A DNA stretch of 64,000 nucleotides, taken from contig ML133411.1 of the NCBI GenBank assembly GCA_003864495.1, forward strand, positions 705,237-769,236. Reading direction: 5' to 3'. The notes below the pieces were generated by a model, which was not told the origin of the DNA, made no database searches, and saw nothing but the letters and a program-made list of their open reading frames with translations. The number at the start of each line of letters is the position of its first letter. Position 1 is the first letter of the stretch. Origin of the DNA: Nemopilema nomurai (taxonomy: Eukaryota; Cnidaria; Scyphozoa; Rhizostomeae; Rhizostomatidae). Positions 10,691 through 23,230 of the stretch are shown piece after piece. The position numbers and the translations under genes were made by a program.

Positions 10691-13600
10691 ATGGAGGTAA
10701 CCAAGAAGAAATTTAGAGGCGGGAAAGGAAGATATTGTGTTGCTGGGGCACCAAACGATACCAGCTGTATGAATAATAGTTACACGCCAGGGGTATCGAT
10801 GCACATCTTCCCAAAGAACGAGCAGCAAAGAAGACAGTGGGTTTCTTTCGTTCGAAGACATCGCGCCGGCTTTACCCCATCCGCAACTTCCGCGTTGTGC
10901 TCTATCCATTTCAAACCAACTGATTTCGCCAGGAGGCTTGACATTGATCTCGGGGATTCAAGGGGAAACATCACACACCTAAGACGTCTTGAAACTGGTG
11001 CAGTTCCGACAATCGATGCAGCAGGAACCATCCTACCAAAAAATGAAACCGAGAGAGATCGACGTAGAAAGAAAAAGGTTTGTATAATAAGCTTTTAGTC
11101 AATATTAAAGTATAATAAGGTGGTTTCTACTAAAGAATTCATCTTAAGTTGACTTTAAAATTTGTGTATTCGTGTCATTTTATTCACTTTCAAGGATTTT
11201 TTGGGCCGTAGGTCTATAAGGTTTATTTATTAGGTTCGTTATTCTGATCGCCACGATATCTTCTTAGGTATTACATAGAACAATCGATGACGCTTCTATA
11301 AAAAAGCCACGGAGCACCGGTCCTGATCGTGAAGAAGCCAGAGAAGACCCGTTCGTTCTTCCATTAGAGCCTGGTCCAAGCGGGATTGGAATTAACGTGG
11401 CGGAACTGCCCTCTGATGAAGCGCTTTTGGAAACCCCAACTGATGAATTTTTGACATCAAGACAAATTTTTAGCTGCCTCAAGTGCACCGTGCTGTCTAA
11501 AAAACTTGTAGCATGTCAGAAGAGGAACAGTAAATTTAAGAAGGAGGTTGCTGCGCTAAAAGAGAGGGTAGAGGAATTGCAAAACGAGCAGGAATATGTA
11601 TGTAAATTTCTTGCCTTTGTTTGCTAAAATTTTGACCAGATGATGTTGAAGGGCTGCCCAGGCCCGTCGGAACCGGGAGGGGGGGGGGGGGGCTGGGGGG
11701 CTGTTTAAAAATGATATTCCTGATAATTGTATAATCATTGTTTACCGTGGGGCTCCTGAAAGCAGGGATTAATTTCCAGTTATATAAAAATTTCAGCTAC
11801 CAAGCTCTGATGATGATTACGGAGATGCTACTGAAAATGAAAGTTGCTTTGAAGAATTTGAAGATGACAGTGGAGATGAAGATGTCATGTACGATGTTAT
11901 AGAATATAAGGCAAATTTAGATTCCAGTGGCAGTGATGCTGATAATGATGAAAAAGGATCTTCTGATCCAGAGTCCCCAGAAAAAGTTGGAAAGGCTAAT
12001 AGGAAGAGAACAAGAAATGCAATCAAGTAAGTATTTTTTTAAGAAAAACTGAGTAAGAAATTTACAGTACCAAGATTTTGATTTGGGAACATTTTGAAAC
12101 CAAAATTTTCAATGGTTTACATTGAGCCCTTTGTTTTTATTTGCTCTGCCAATGCAAAAGTCAGTTTAAATTCCTTTAAAAAATGGAGAACAATGGACAC
12201 ATGGTGTTTACAAATTTGTTTACAGTTTGGTGATAAAGCCCCTTTAACCATGTCCTAACCTGGTTAAGAATAGAATGAAACTCAAAGTAGAATTACATTC
12301 CCATCACTGAAAGCTATAATTGTCAAGCACTCCATCATTTTGATCCAGTTAGCTAATTATAGTCACATTTTTTCTACAGCATTGATGAGAATGTCCCTAT
12401 CCAAGATGAGCCCAAATTCATTGTATTCCAGTCAATGTTGGTTGCACTATTCTCTTTGTTCTGTTTTAAATGTGGCGAAAAGAAACCAGCTCTTGAAGTC
12501 ATAAAGTACGGAACAATGGTAAAGGTCATTCAAGCCTGTAAGAAATGCAAAGGGACCTTCACATGGAGCAGCCAGCCGTTAGTCCTAGGGCAGATTCCCG
12601 CTGGTAATATTTTACTAAGCTTTGCCACCCTTGCTGCAGGTGCATCCATCAGCAAAGTTCTGCTTATTTTGCGACACATGGGTGTATGCTGCTATACTGC
12701 ACGAACTTTTTTCAAGCATCAGAAAAAGTTTTTGTTCCCAACCATTCTGAGTTACTGGGACAATTATAGAGAAAACATGTTAGCAGCCCTCAGACCAATG
12801 AAGAATCTTATCTGGAGCGGAGATGGCAGATTTGATTCCATGGGTCACAATGCAAAATATGGCATATATTCCATGTATTGCTCGTCCAACTCCAAGATTG
12901 TTCATTTTGAACTTCTGCAGGTTTGTTACTGGTTTTTGGTGTTTAAACACATATCAAGGTGAAAATTTAATCAGATGTTTATATAGCTTCTGTAACAAAT
13001 TGTGGATAATTTTCAATTTTTATTTTTGTCCACAGGCAAATGAGGCAGGGACCAGCAATGCCATGGAGTTGCTAGGGGCCAAGAAGTGCTTCGAAAGGCT
13101 TCAAAAAGAAAACATTGATGTTTCAGTGTTTGTGTCAGACCGCCATACTGGGATAGCTAAATGGATAAAGGACCACCAGACAAGCACCCGGCACTTTTAC
13201 GACATTTGGCATGTGGCAAGGTCCATTTGTAAAAAGATTGCTCAAGCTGCAAAAGAAAAAGGTTTAGGGAGATTGCAGCATTGGATCAAGGGTATCAGGA
13301 GGCATTTGTACTGGTGTATTTTATCAACACGGCGAGGGTTTGGAGCACTAATATATGCCAAATGGACATCTATTATGAGACATGTTGCAGACAAGCATGA
13401 TGGCCATGACAACCCCCTTTTCCCCAAATGTAAGCATCAGGATTTGGAGCGAAGGAAGTGGATTAAAATAGGTAGATATTTTTTGCTTTTTCTATTTTTC
13501 AGACCTTGCATTCATCTTTCAGGCCAAAACACAAATGGTGATGTCCCTTATTTGATGAACTATTGAAAATACAATACACATTAGAGTCATTGTGAATAAT

Positions 13601-15030
13601 GAAATGAATAATTACAGCAGCAAAACATTTCAGTTTTGTGCCATCACTATATTTTCCTATTAGAACCCTAGCAATGTACAGTACCACTGTTCTGTGTTAC
13701 TTATAATCTACAATTAAATTTCAGGAACACCAGCATATGACAAGCTGGACTCAATTTTAATGAACAAAAGGATTGTGAATGATATAAAGAAACTTTCTCC
13801 TGATTTGCAGACAAGTTGCTTGGAAGGCTATCATTCACTGCTCAACCACTGGCACCCAAAAATGTTGTGCTTTTCATTTGTGGGATCGAAATGCAGGTTT
13901 TTTGTCTTTTTCACAGTTCTGTTTGAAACTATTTCATTAAATAATTCTCTCTGTATTACATAGTGAAATTCGGTATCCCTGAAGGCTCACAGATTATTTG
14001 ATGATTTTTGAAAGTCATTAAAATGTTGTGTTCATTTCCATTATAGGCCCACCTTAGTTTTGTGTTTATGTTATTTTATATTGTTTTCTCAACTTTTTCA
14101 AGGACAATACTTGCTGTTCTCCACTTCAATGAGAATATTCAACGGGAAAGACGAACAACAATAACAGGACAAAAATCCCTGCATGTGTCCTACCCAAAAT
14201 ACAAACTTGGTGATGAAGTTGTTCGCCAAGTAGCTGTCAACCCCACATACGGTGAGATCTAAATTACATAAAAATTCTGAATTATACTTTCCAGAATTAT
14301 ACTTCTCTGAATACTTTGAAGTAACTTTTGAATCAAGCTTAAAACTTTACCTCCCTTTTTTACAGGCTATGTCAGTGACCTCAGACAGATGCTTTTTTCC
14401 ATGCCTAAAGACAGAATGAGTTCTGTGATGGAGAGAGAGGCAGAACTGATTCCTGATACACTTACAAGTCAGTTCCAGGACAGGGCAACAAGGCAAGAAG
14501 CCATTAATACATGGGAGACAAGACAACTAGCAATTACAACCTTATTTCCTTCAGGTAATCTCAATATTCCTTTCTTCCAAATAAAGTTTCAATTAAAGAA
14601 TGACCATATATTATGATATAAAGTATATTTGATATGAATCTGAGCACTTCCAGATATATCAAGTATATACTTGTAATCCTAGGAAACTGTATCATTATTC
14701 CAGATATTTTTCAATCTCTAGGTATGTTTATGTTGCATTTCAATTAGTCATTGCTTAAAACAATTGCAATCCACAAAATATGTCATCATTTCTTATCACT
14801 TATGTTTATGTTTGTGTTCATATACTATGATTTCCTGTTGCAAACGTTGGTGATAACAACTTGGTCACATTTTAGCTGAAGAGCAGGATATTCTGGCAGA
14901 ACAGCAAACAATGCAAGATTCAACAGAAAGTGTTAAAGCAACAAAAAAGAAAAGTCCTTCTGTCCGTCATTGTAGAAAATGTGGACAGCCACGAAAGGGA
15001 CATACATGTAACAATCCACCTTCAAAATAA
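10691..15030 (+). CDS. Kolobok-type THAP transposase, nine exons, apparently intact
   Basis: Exons read by eye, all GT-AG and phase-consistent: 10,691-11,077; 11,268-11,597; 11,797-12,026; 12,380-12,920; 13,036-13,471; 13,725-13,896; 14,103-14,251; 14,366-14,554; 14,876-15,030 (862 residues). Exon 1 is a THAP zinc finger (RYCVAGAPN, HIFP, W, ALCSIHF), but the usual second Cys is Ala (GA for GC). Exon 2 is a coiled coil and exon 3 is acidic. Exon 4 has paired Cys motifs (CFKCGEKK, CKKCKG), SSQP, and SGDGRFDSMGHNAKYG (first Asp, about residue 465). Exon 5 has VSDRHTG (second Asp, about 530) and YDIWHVARS. Exon 6 has CLEGYHSLLNHWHPK (Glu, about 671). Exon 9 ends in a CRKCGQPRKGHTC zinc knuckle. 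It should bind the element ends and catalyse TTAA-targeted transposition; the catalytic assignment is inference. Confidence 0.8.
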
Positions 15031-15373
15031 AATTATTAGTTTATTTTGTTTAATTTTGTTCAGCTGCACAATAGGGTGAGGTTCTTCTTATGTTTCGGCT
15101 TAGTCGCTAAAATTTCCTAAATGTGGAACATAGGAGAGATAATGTACATACACTTTACATTATATACACAGGCTTACCTTAGAGCCCTTTTACACTGTAC
15201 CAGTAAAAATTTGGATCCACAACAAAGGTAGAACAGGTTAGCATCCCATTAACTGTTTTATAAATTCTTAAAATTTTGGTTCCCTCTGTCTATGAAATAA
15301 TCTTGTTCTGTTCTGTTATGAAATAACCTTGACACCAAGCTCCTGATGTTTGTCGTTGGATCAACAGCATTTC

Positions 15374-17178
15374 TCAGTTTTCGGGTTCCCTTTGTTGTGT
15401 GGACTTATAACCTTTTTTGGCTCCTGTTGGGAATTTTTCCCTGACAGATTTATAAATACAAGCCGGAAGAGGTCTGGTGTTGTCATACCCCAGAAAGCCA
15501 AACATCCAACGAATCAGCCATCTATATGCAACAGCTCTTAAAAATCTACAAAAAAGATGTAAATCCATTTACAATGAGTTTCAATATAACTATTAATTAG
15601 AGTATCATTTCAATGTGACATTTCTTTTGTGCAAATTCTAGACAATCAATATTTGCAACTGTCTAATTGAAGTTGACATTACAATTGACTATTATAATGT
15701 TTATACATATAATCATAACAATAATAATATGTGTTGGAGTACTATATCCTTGGAAATTATAACAAAAGTTCTACTCGTTGAATGTGTTTTCATTTTTTCA
15801 ATCTTCTAAGACCTTTTACTGAGCTTTTCTTCTTTTGAAATATTTACAGTTTTGGCCGTCAAAATTGAAAACTGATGATGTTATGTCCTTTTCAGCTTTG
15901 GCAGCCATAGAATATTTAAGTGCAGATTGAGTTTTTTTATATGAAAGTATTTGGCAAAGGGAATCTGTATCAATTTGATTTGGCAAATGTTTCTGTTATC
16001 AGCGGTTTGAGTAATAGGGAGTTTACTGTATTTCAATTATAGCAGATATAGGTCTAACTTTTAGTTTTAGTCTTATTGTAGATTTGTCTTAACAAATAGG
16101 CCAAGAAAGAATATTATAAACTTACTCATTTTCTGATTTATTTGCATGACGTCGGTAACGCTTACCATCCCTGGTTTTGAAAAGTGACCCCGCTAGTTTC
16201 AATACACCTTTATTTATTAAAGCAGGGAAATCTGGATGGTTAGTGATGCATCTTAACTCCTCTGCAGTACCTTCAAAGGTCAACTGCCCAATAGCTTGTG
16301 GTACCTCCCAACAACATCTGTATTCCCTGGATCCAACTAAGCTATCAACTGAGCATTTACCACAATCACACCTAGGGGTAAAAATGTTAATTCGATATTA
16401 CTTGAGCTGAACCTCAGGATGTTCAAGATGTTAACTTTCTATTTTTAGCACTGTCTCGTCTACATTATACAGTAGTTTTTAATAAAAATGCCTTCAATGG
16501 GTTTCTTCAAAGTAAAAAAAATGGTGCAATTTTTAAACAACAGGACTGAAATCGGTGTAATATTGAGTCGTGATGGCGATCCAGCAAAGTTTTAAAACTT
16601 TGTACTCAGTCACTCTGAAACACCATTTTCAAAATATCGGAGAACAATGGCCTGGCCTAGCCGTACGATAAAATAAGACCAAAATCCAAACTGCAAGCAG
16701 TGGAATCAACATATTAATAGCATCGTTTAAAGCTCCTTTTTAATTGCTTTGTGTGTCTTTGGACAAAATAGCTCGTAATAGCGTCTCTCAAACACAATTT
16801 CATATCAAAACCAATTTATTCTCGAGCAGTAGGCCTATGGCCTAATTTGCAGCGCTTTCCATCAGTCGCAGATCAACTCCAAATTATTAGTATTAAATCG
16901 TCAAATCGATGCACCTACCATTCATCTACTGGCATTATCCTCTCGAATCTAGCCTCTAGTGTTTCCAGTGGAATTCCATCAATGTCCGGCTCGTGATCGG
17001 CCAGTTCTTCCTCACTTGACGACGAAGCTAACGGCTCGTCTTGGTAGGGCTCCAAACTGGTGGACACGTCACCCAATCCTTCTGCTATTTCTTCACCAAC
17101 GAGGGAAGACTCTTCGTCACTTATCATCGCAAAGGATGTCTCTGAATTATCCGTTTCAGACATAATATTCTTTCTCAA
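15374..17178 (-). CDS. P2RX7_C-like cysteine-rich protein, element G second gene
   Basis: Three exons with GT-AG junctions in phase: 17,178 (or ATG at 17,163)-16,919; 16,371-16,126; 15,546-15,374. Exon 1 is acidic (SSSSEEELADHEPD) and ends PVDEW. The splice creates EWCDCGKC, the start of the zinc-binding cluster. Exon 2 continues REYRCCWEVPQA, CITNHPDFPALINKGVLKLA and GKRYR. Exon 3 has FLRAVAYRWLIRWMFGFLG and RPLPACIYKSVREKFP. This matches the intracellular C-terminal domain of the P2X7 receptor in motif order but has no channel domain. Such stand-alone genes are common in invertebrate genomes; their role in a transposon is unknown. The stop is at 15,374-15,376. Confidence 0.75.
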
Positions 17179-17179
17179 A

Positions 17180-17452
17180 TTAATCTGCGTTCCGCTCTAA
17201 CCCTACCAACAACACTAGGTTTCCAAGTGTTGTTATGATCGTATAAATCAGAATGCGTCACTCGCCCCAGGCCTTTTTCGCAAGACCATAGGGTAAAACT
17301 ACCCCCAAAACAGGTATTTTCCTCCAGCAAAATCAAAAATTAATAACGGCAATCGATTCAGCGATGTTCAATCCCCATGTAAATATAACTGTAAGCCACG
17401 CCCTACACGTTTTGTCAATTGTTCTGGTAAGACTGATCTACAATAGAAATAT
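17180..17452. other. Right end region of element G
   Basis: Holds the diverged right inverted repeat of G (about 17,200-17,340) and then unremarkable sequence up to the 3' end of the YqaJ relic. No gene seen. Confidence 0.5.
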
Positions 17453-19930
17453 TTAATTTTTGGTCAAATCAAAGTGAATCGATGAAACAAATAATGGCTC
17501 TTTGTCTCCAAACCAGGCAACAAAATCGACTATCATTATTCAGTGCAGTACATCTGGCCTTGCACTTGGTAGAAATAGGGATGACTTCTAATCAGCTCCA
17601 CTTTCTTTCCTTTTTTTCAAAAAAGTTTTATCCGGTAATCATTCATCAAGAGAAGAATTGAATTTTGAGTCAGAGCATTTTATTTCAAGCCACCAGGTTT
17701 GCCCATCACAATTGACCACTCCATCCAAGAAAAGAATAGAATATTGATTGCAATGGCGGCTGACAGTGCTAATAATGCTACTACTTTATTAGCAGTTTTT
17801 TCCAAAGGAATTATACAAAATAACGCCCAAATTTTCTCTCGAAAACTTTGATGTTTGTTCATTATGACGCGAGACCAGCCTGCATTTTTTGGTTGCTGGA
17901 ATATCACACACATTCATTTCCGTGACGTATTGCAATTCTGTTGTCAAAGCTTAATCCTGTAAAAGGAGCCGACTGAATTCTTTTTCCATTGAATTTCTAG
18001 CCCTCCTCAGGTATGGCCACGCTAATACTCGGCCAGTTTTAATAGTGAATGTAGAGAAACAATGGAAACTGCGTCATGCTATTAATTCTTGAAAGTTAGT
18101 AGCACAGGATCAGAACTGCCGTTCTAACATACCACACACATGAAGTTATATCCAATTGAAATTTTTAAAATGAATGAAATTTTTTTAAAATATTTCAAAC
18201 TCAGTCTTTAGTGGGGCTGCTATTAAGGGGCAAGTGCCGTTGAGGCTTTACTACTCCTCTTGGAGAATAGCCGCACGCAGCAGACGAATGCGGAGACATT
18301 TATGACATTGGCTAAGAGGAGAGGGACTGCTAAACAAATTGAAGATGTTTTAGACGCTCTGAGAAAATAAGATGGGGGGGGGGGGCTGTTAATTAAAGTT
18401 TGAGAATGAGAAAGATGTTGATTACTAACTGAATGTATTATTTTTTGCAGTGATAGAAGTAATGCACATTTGCACACAACTTTTTTTAGTCAAATATGTT
18501 CGTTGTAATTGTAATTTGTAAATACGACAATTTAATTTTCATAATTCTACTGACATGATATAATTGTTCACAAAATTCCATTATACAGGAAGATTAAGAT
18601 ATGAGTAGATAGCGGACTTTACTAAAAAATATTTTGCAGTATTAAACTTGAGCAGCTTTGTAAAACAATCTTATGGATTTTTAATATATTTTTTAAGAAT
18701 ATTAATCAGCCAGAGCTATCTTTTGTTGTTGCTTGCTCTTAATGTAATTACATCAATTAAAATGAAGGAATTTTGGATTTGCAATTGAAACAAAACTATT
18801 CAACAGCTAAATAGGCGTTTCCGGTAATCTTAAGGGTGTGGTCCTGAAAATTTTTCTTGCAAGTATTAGCAACTTATTTTACCTGCCAGCCGCCCCTGAT
18901 TGATTGGACAAGAATAATCTAGCATCTTCCACAAAATTATTTGCAAAGCAATTTTGGACCATGTATGCAAGATAGAGTGATCTAACATGGGACTCATAAT
19001 ATCTTCCATGTTCAATTGATGGAGAAGAGAAGGTTGAATAGTACATGGACCATAGCCTTGAAGAGGGTTCGACTGTGTTGGCAGGAGCTGAGTAAAAATT
19101 TGAAGCTGTTATCCTGTACATCCTTTGTTGCTTCCAAAAAAAATTTGATGCTCGACAAATTGTTGATTTATTTATGGCTTTCATTTCATCTTCATTCAAA
19201 TACATTGTCACTTTGACAGTAGAAATCCATCATTTTTTAAATTCAGGGAAAGAAATATCACGAAAATAATTAAAAGGCATAGAATCAGGGTCATTTATGA
19301 GTTTAACTTGTAAACCTTAAAAAGGATCATTCAGCCTGGGAACGTCTTTGCTTTAAAAACATCCTGCAGATGAACACTGTCCAGGGGGTCATAGAAATAC
19401 AAAAGCAGCTATTTGTTGAATGAATTGCAAGATTTGCTGCCAGCTGTTGTAGATTTTTTGCATTAATTTCTTTGTCTTCTGGCAAGCGAGGATCAAACAT
19501 ATTACTTCTTGGCTTGAATGACTTGTCATTATCCTTAACAAACTTAATTTTTGTGGGGATTATCTCATCGATTGACAGTGCAGAAACTGATTTGGAACCA
19601 TAACTTGATGGGACAATCCATGCAGATAGCTTTGAAGTGCATGAAACAGGTTCTGTTCATTGATATCCTTTTCGATTAAAGTCCTCCAATGCATATAAGA
19701 CACCACCTACGTGGTTGCAGTTTCCAAATCCACCTAAAGCCAGGAGCAGGAGGGCAAGTGCAGGCGGCGCAAGAAACTTTACCAGAAGAGTCGAGAATGA
19801 CAACTATTTTATAAAGAATGTTTTTCATTGACGCTTTCATGCGCACATCAATGAAAGTGTAATCTCCATCCTTTGCAACTAAAAATTTTCGAATGAAACC
19901 TTCATAAAAAAACTAAAAACAAGAAAAGAA
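17453..19930 (-). pseudogene. SWIM + YqaJ pseudogene K, interrupted by a hAT MITE
   Basis: Read on the reverse strand: an N-terminal segment (EGFIRKFLVAKDGDYTFIDV, about 19,830-19,900), SWIM-type CTCP then GFGNCNHVGGVLYAL after a frameshift (about 19,690-19,770), a decayed linker, then the YqaJ start (RMYRITASNFYSAP, about 19,110) to LFLSNQ at 18,900. The frame resumes at 17,742 after removal of the MITE and one 8-bp duplication: YSILFLDGVVNCDGQ, WWLEIKC (catalytic D and E-x-K), later HPYFYQVQGQMYCTE and DFVAWFGDKEPLF, stop at 17,453-17,455. Stops and frameshifts elsewhere make it a pseudogene. It is the same gene type as in A, B and C, but here no partner transposase is evident. Confidence 0.75.
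17751..18898. mobile_element. Non-autonomous hAT element (MITE) with perfect 8-bp duplication
   Basis: The left end CAATGGCGGCTGACAG and the reverse complement of the right end, CAGGGGCGGCTGGCAG, form hAT-type inverted repeats. ATTGATTG flanks both sides (17,743-17,750 and 18,899-18,906). Deleting the element and one duplication restores the YqaJ reading frame. No transposase inside. A short open segment at about 18,227-18,370 (+), ending TAKQIEDVLDALRK and a stop, could be captured coding sequence. A G run follows at about 18,374-18,386. Confidence 0.85.
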
Positions 19931-19936
19931 AGGCGG

Positions 19937-20696
19937 TTGTCTAAGTTTCACACACATTTCAGTTCTCTACTCAACAGACCGTCTACTGGCACTGACCTAC
20001 AACCAGTACCATTACCTACTGCACGGGAAGTTAATTGTAGACAAGTGACGCTTACTGAACTTTGTGACGCATGTAAAACTGTAGTTAATGGAAAAGCTGC
20101 TGGACATGACTCTATATCACCCGATGTTCTCAAACTTTCAAGCATCTGCTAACCAATTTTGCTGCCAATAATCAACAGTTTGATGGACGGTCAGTTACCA
20201 CCAACCGAGTTTGAGACATCTATCATTGTATGCACCCCAAAAAATGGAAACTCTTCAGCTGTCAAAAACCAACACGGCATATCCCTTATGAGCGTTACAG
20301 CGAAGCTTTACAATCGAATACTACTCAATCAACTGAAAGAGCGACTTGAACACCTCATTTTTCCATTACAAGCTGGCTTCCGAAATGGAAAAACGCAGTA
20401 GAGCAAGTACTCGCACTACGTATCTGCATTGATAACTGTAAAACCAGGAAAATAAACATTGTCGTCGTTTTTGTGGATTTTTCCAAAGCATTTGACTGTG
20501 TGGACCGTCGTGCACTACAACAAATACTTCTGATGTACGGTGTGAACGAGATCATGGTCAACCTCATAATGTCACTATACACTAACTCGAAAACATATGT
20601 ACGCACCAACTGCTGCAACACAGATACATTCCCAAAAACATCGGGAGTGCTACAAGGAGACACGCTTGCTCCATATTTGTTTATTTTAGTTATGGA
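19937..20696 (+). pseudogene. Non-LTR retrotransposon RT fragment (RTE-like)
   Basis: Encodes GKAAGHDSISPDVLK, VCTPKNGNSSAVKNQHGISL, LIFPLQAGFRNGKTQ, then after a frameshift near 20,400 VFVDFSKAFDCVDRRAL and SGVLQGDTLAPYLFILVM. It stops just before the YADD motif, so the catalytic centre is missing. A TAA at about 20,151 and the frameshift mark it as dead. It sits between two SWIM-gene fragments. Clade assignment (RTE versus related) is tentative. Confidence 0.7.
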
Positions 20697-20960
20697 GTCC
20701 TCACCGAGCCTGGCTGATTCCAGGGCAAAAAGAACACCACCAACGTGATTACTCTTACCAAAACCTCATTCTATTAAACCAATTCCAGATGAACACGTAC
20801 CGGCCCTTCAGTGCAAACATTGACGACTAAATTAGAAAGAAAAACAAGATTTTTATACAAATTATCTAGCAGCTTTCATGCTGACATCAAAGAATGAAAA
20901 ATTATCATCTTCGGCAACAGAAAATTTCTTGATATATCCTTCATAAGAAAACTGAAAGAA
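20697..20960 (-). pseudogene. SWIM-gene fragment L
   Basis: The reverse strand reads FSYEGYIKKFSVAEDDNFSF (about 20,900-20,955), then stops, then GFGKSNHVGGVLFALE (about 20,700-20,750). This is homologous to the start of pseudogene K but is a separate copy. No YqaJ part follows; the RT fragment abuts it. Confidence 0.55.
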
Positions 20961-21374
20961 TTTCAGCTTTTTGTAATCAGTGATCTCTAAAGCAAATTAC
21001 TAAAGCAAAAGCAAGTCACCATACAGCTGAACGAAGGTGAGAACAGGAGTATCACGAAGGTCTGTAGTCAAAGGTACCATATTTACTCTAATATACCCGC
21101 TTCTCTTTTATACCCCTCTCTATAGTAATCCCGCTTGTATTTCATAGCTTGAAAGAATAATCCCACCTCCCCAGTAATCCCGCATCGAAACCTTTAATTG
21201 GAATTTACTATTCTTTATACACTTTGTGTGGGCTTCACAGTTAAAGATTGAAACTTATGCTTAGAGTGAATGGGCTAAATCACTACAGTGGTTTTTCATG
21301 TGACGTCACGTTTCCATGGTGATGCGTCGGCGACCATACTTGAGGGCAGGCAAAAACATCGCACGATCGCAAAC

Positions 21375-22952
21375 ATGAGTATGGTGCAGTTTTGCAGTGT
21401 GTATGGCTCTTCAAGCCAATTCTTGTACGTGTACGTGACAAAAAGCAATCCTTTAGTATCCCTGCTATATTATATCACCAAGGAAATCAAACAAGAGAAA
21501 TTTTCGAGCGAAGAAGAAATAAATGGCTTGCCAACATTGGTTGAAAAGAGTGGACGCCAACAAAGCACAGTCACCTTTGTTTGGATCATTTTCATTCAGG
21601 TTTGTTTGCCAATTAGTAATCTGCAAAGTTTCTTGGCTTGAAGAAATAACATTTTATATATTCATATGCGCTTTTAGATTCTTCTTATAGCACTTGGGTG
21701 CCTATGATGATTGATTTTCGTATCAAACTTTGAATCACGATCTAGGCAAGCGACTAATTTTCTATTAATTCTTCATAAGAAAGCCCGCAAATCTTTATTC
21801 ACAAAACAGTCCTGACTGGGCTACTACGCTGAAAATGGGAAAAGAACTGAAATCTTCAAGCTCCAGTACAGTGGTGGATCATTACCAAAGAACAACTACC
21901 CGTGAAAAGAGACAAAATGAATCTATCGAGCAGTCTCTGAATAAAAAGTCACGTGAAACAGTTTCAGAAATAGAAGCACCCTTGGAAGATCACGTCAGCC
22001 AAAATGTTTTTCAAAAGTACAAAACTGTTGGGTTTGAATTTTGCTGCAATTAGTTTAATGGAACAGGAGCTTCAGCTGTCGAATGTAACAATTGCAGAGC
22101 TTAAAGCTGATATTGCCTTGAAAACACTCTCAAAAGATTATTTTAAAGGCAATGCTGAGAAAACCAATTATTTGACTGGCCTGGTTTCCTTTTCTCTTCT
22201 AATGACAGTTTTTACCTTAATTCAAAACTTTCTGACTGACTCACCTAAGCTGAGCAAGTTCAAACAATCACTTTTAACTTTAATGAGACTCAACTCATCT
22301 GTGCAAGACCTGTCCTACAGGTTCAATGTTTATTCTGCAACTGTATCAAGGTATTTTTTTTAACACAGTTGATACAATGAACAAAAAATGTCTTTTTTAC
22401 TGAGGTGGCCTACCAGAGAGAAACTACACAAGACTATGCCATTCAGTTTCAGAGAGCAATTTGGAAAGAGAGTTTCTGTGATAATTGACTGTTTTGAAAT
22501 TTTCATGGAAAGACCATCAAATCTTATGGCTAGGGCACAGACATGGTTCTCATATAACCACCATAACACTGTTAAGTTTTAAATTGGCATAACTCCACAG
22601 GGGGTGATTTCTTTTCTGTCAAAGGGCTAGGGTTGGAGTGCCAGTGACAAACACATCACTAAAAATTGTGGCATTTTGGACATGCTGTTACCAGGAGATT
22701 TGGTGTTGGCAGCATGGATTCAACATAGCACAGAGTGTAAGTTTGCAACGTGCTCAATTAAACATCCAATCATTTACAAAAGGCAAGAAGCAGCTAAGTG
22801 CAGTAGGTGTTGAAATGACAAGGAAGATTGTCCATGCCCATATACATATGGAGAGGGTGATCGGATGTGTGAGACATAAGTATACCACACATGAGGGTAC
22901 TCTTAGAGGCTGCTATTTAACTAATTTAGCAGACTCTGTAGTTCCCAGGGAT
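21375..22952 (+). pseudogene. THAP + Harbinger-type DDE transposase relic J
   Basis: Starts MSMVQFCSVYGSSS (THAP first Cys). Further parts of the THAP finger are in a second frame: RRRNKWLANI and TPTKHSHLCLDHFHS (about 21,500-21,590). Downstream: a coiled coil (21,835-22,160), a helical HARBI region (SSVQDLSYRFNVYSATVSRY), the first Asp in [16 protein letters not shown] (about 22,470-22,515), ITPQGVISFLSKG, the second-Asp region LLPGDLVLA (about 22,690) and HIHMERVIG (Glu, about 22,845). Several stops and frameshifts. It lies directly left of the Rep-helicase tandem array. Confidence 0.7.
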
Positions 22953-23010
22953 TAGCATACTCCTAATTAGATGTAGAATTTTCCAGTAATCAATGTTTCA
23001 TCAAAGTAGC

Positions 23011-23230
23011 TATGATTGGACTGGCTTGCAAATTGCTGCCTTTTTTAAAAGATACATATCCCACCACCCACAATCAATGTTGGGATGCTTATTTATTCAT
23101 TTCGGTAACTGATACTTCGGTTTTTCCAAAAAACCAACATTGCTGCAGGGGTGGGGGGTTTTGATGTCATTTTGGGGATAAAATTGGTAGTTTTTTCTTC
23201 AGTCCACTAACCGTTTCACCAGGATTGTCC
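23011..23230 (+). repeat. Boundary repeat X, copy 1
   Basis: First copy of the unit-boundary sequence. It contains an inverted repeat with arms around 23,062-23,090 (CAATGTTGG core) and 23,129-23,160 (CCAACATTG core, then a G-rich run). Bases 22,953-23,010 to its left are unrelated to the other junctions. Confidence 0.8.

Larger units (their letters stand above)
10552..17340. mobile_element. Element G: Kolobok-type transposon with P2RX7_C-like second gene
   Basis: Contains a THAP-transposase gene (+) and a convergent P2RX7_C-like gene (-). The left end probably starts AGTGTCGAG at about 10,552 after CTAA, a likely degraded TTAA. The region around 10,615-10,645 (GTGTGACGTAATGTGATTTATAC) matches the reverse complement of about 17,240-17,265, so inverted repeats can be followed, but the outer right end has diverged and lies somewhere around 17,300-17,350. 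Kolobok elements duplicate TTAA and often encode THAP proteins (family knowledge). Bases 15,031-15,373 between the genes hold no further coding sequence. Confidence 0.65.
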
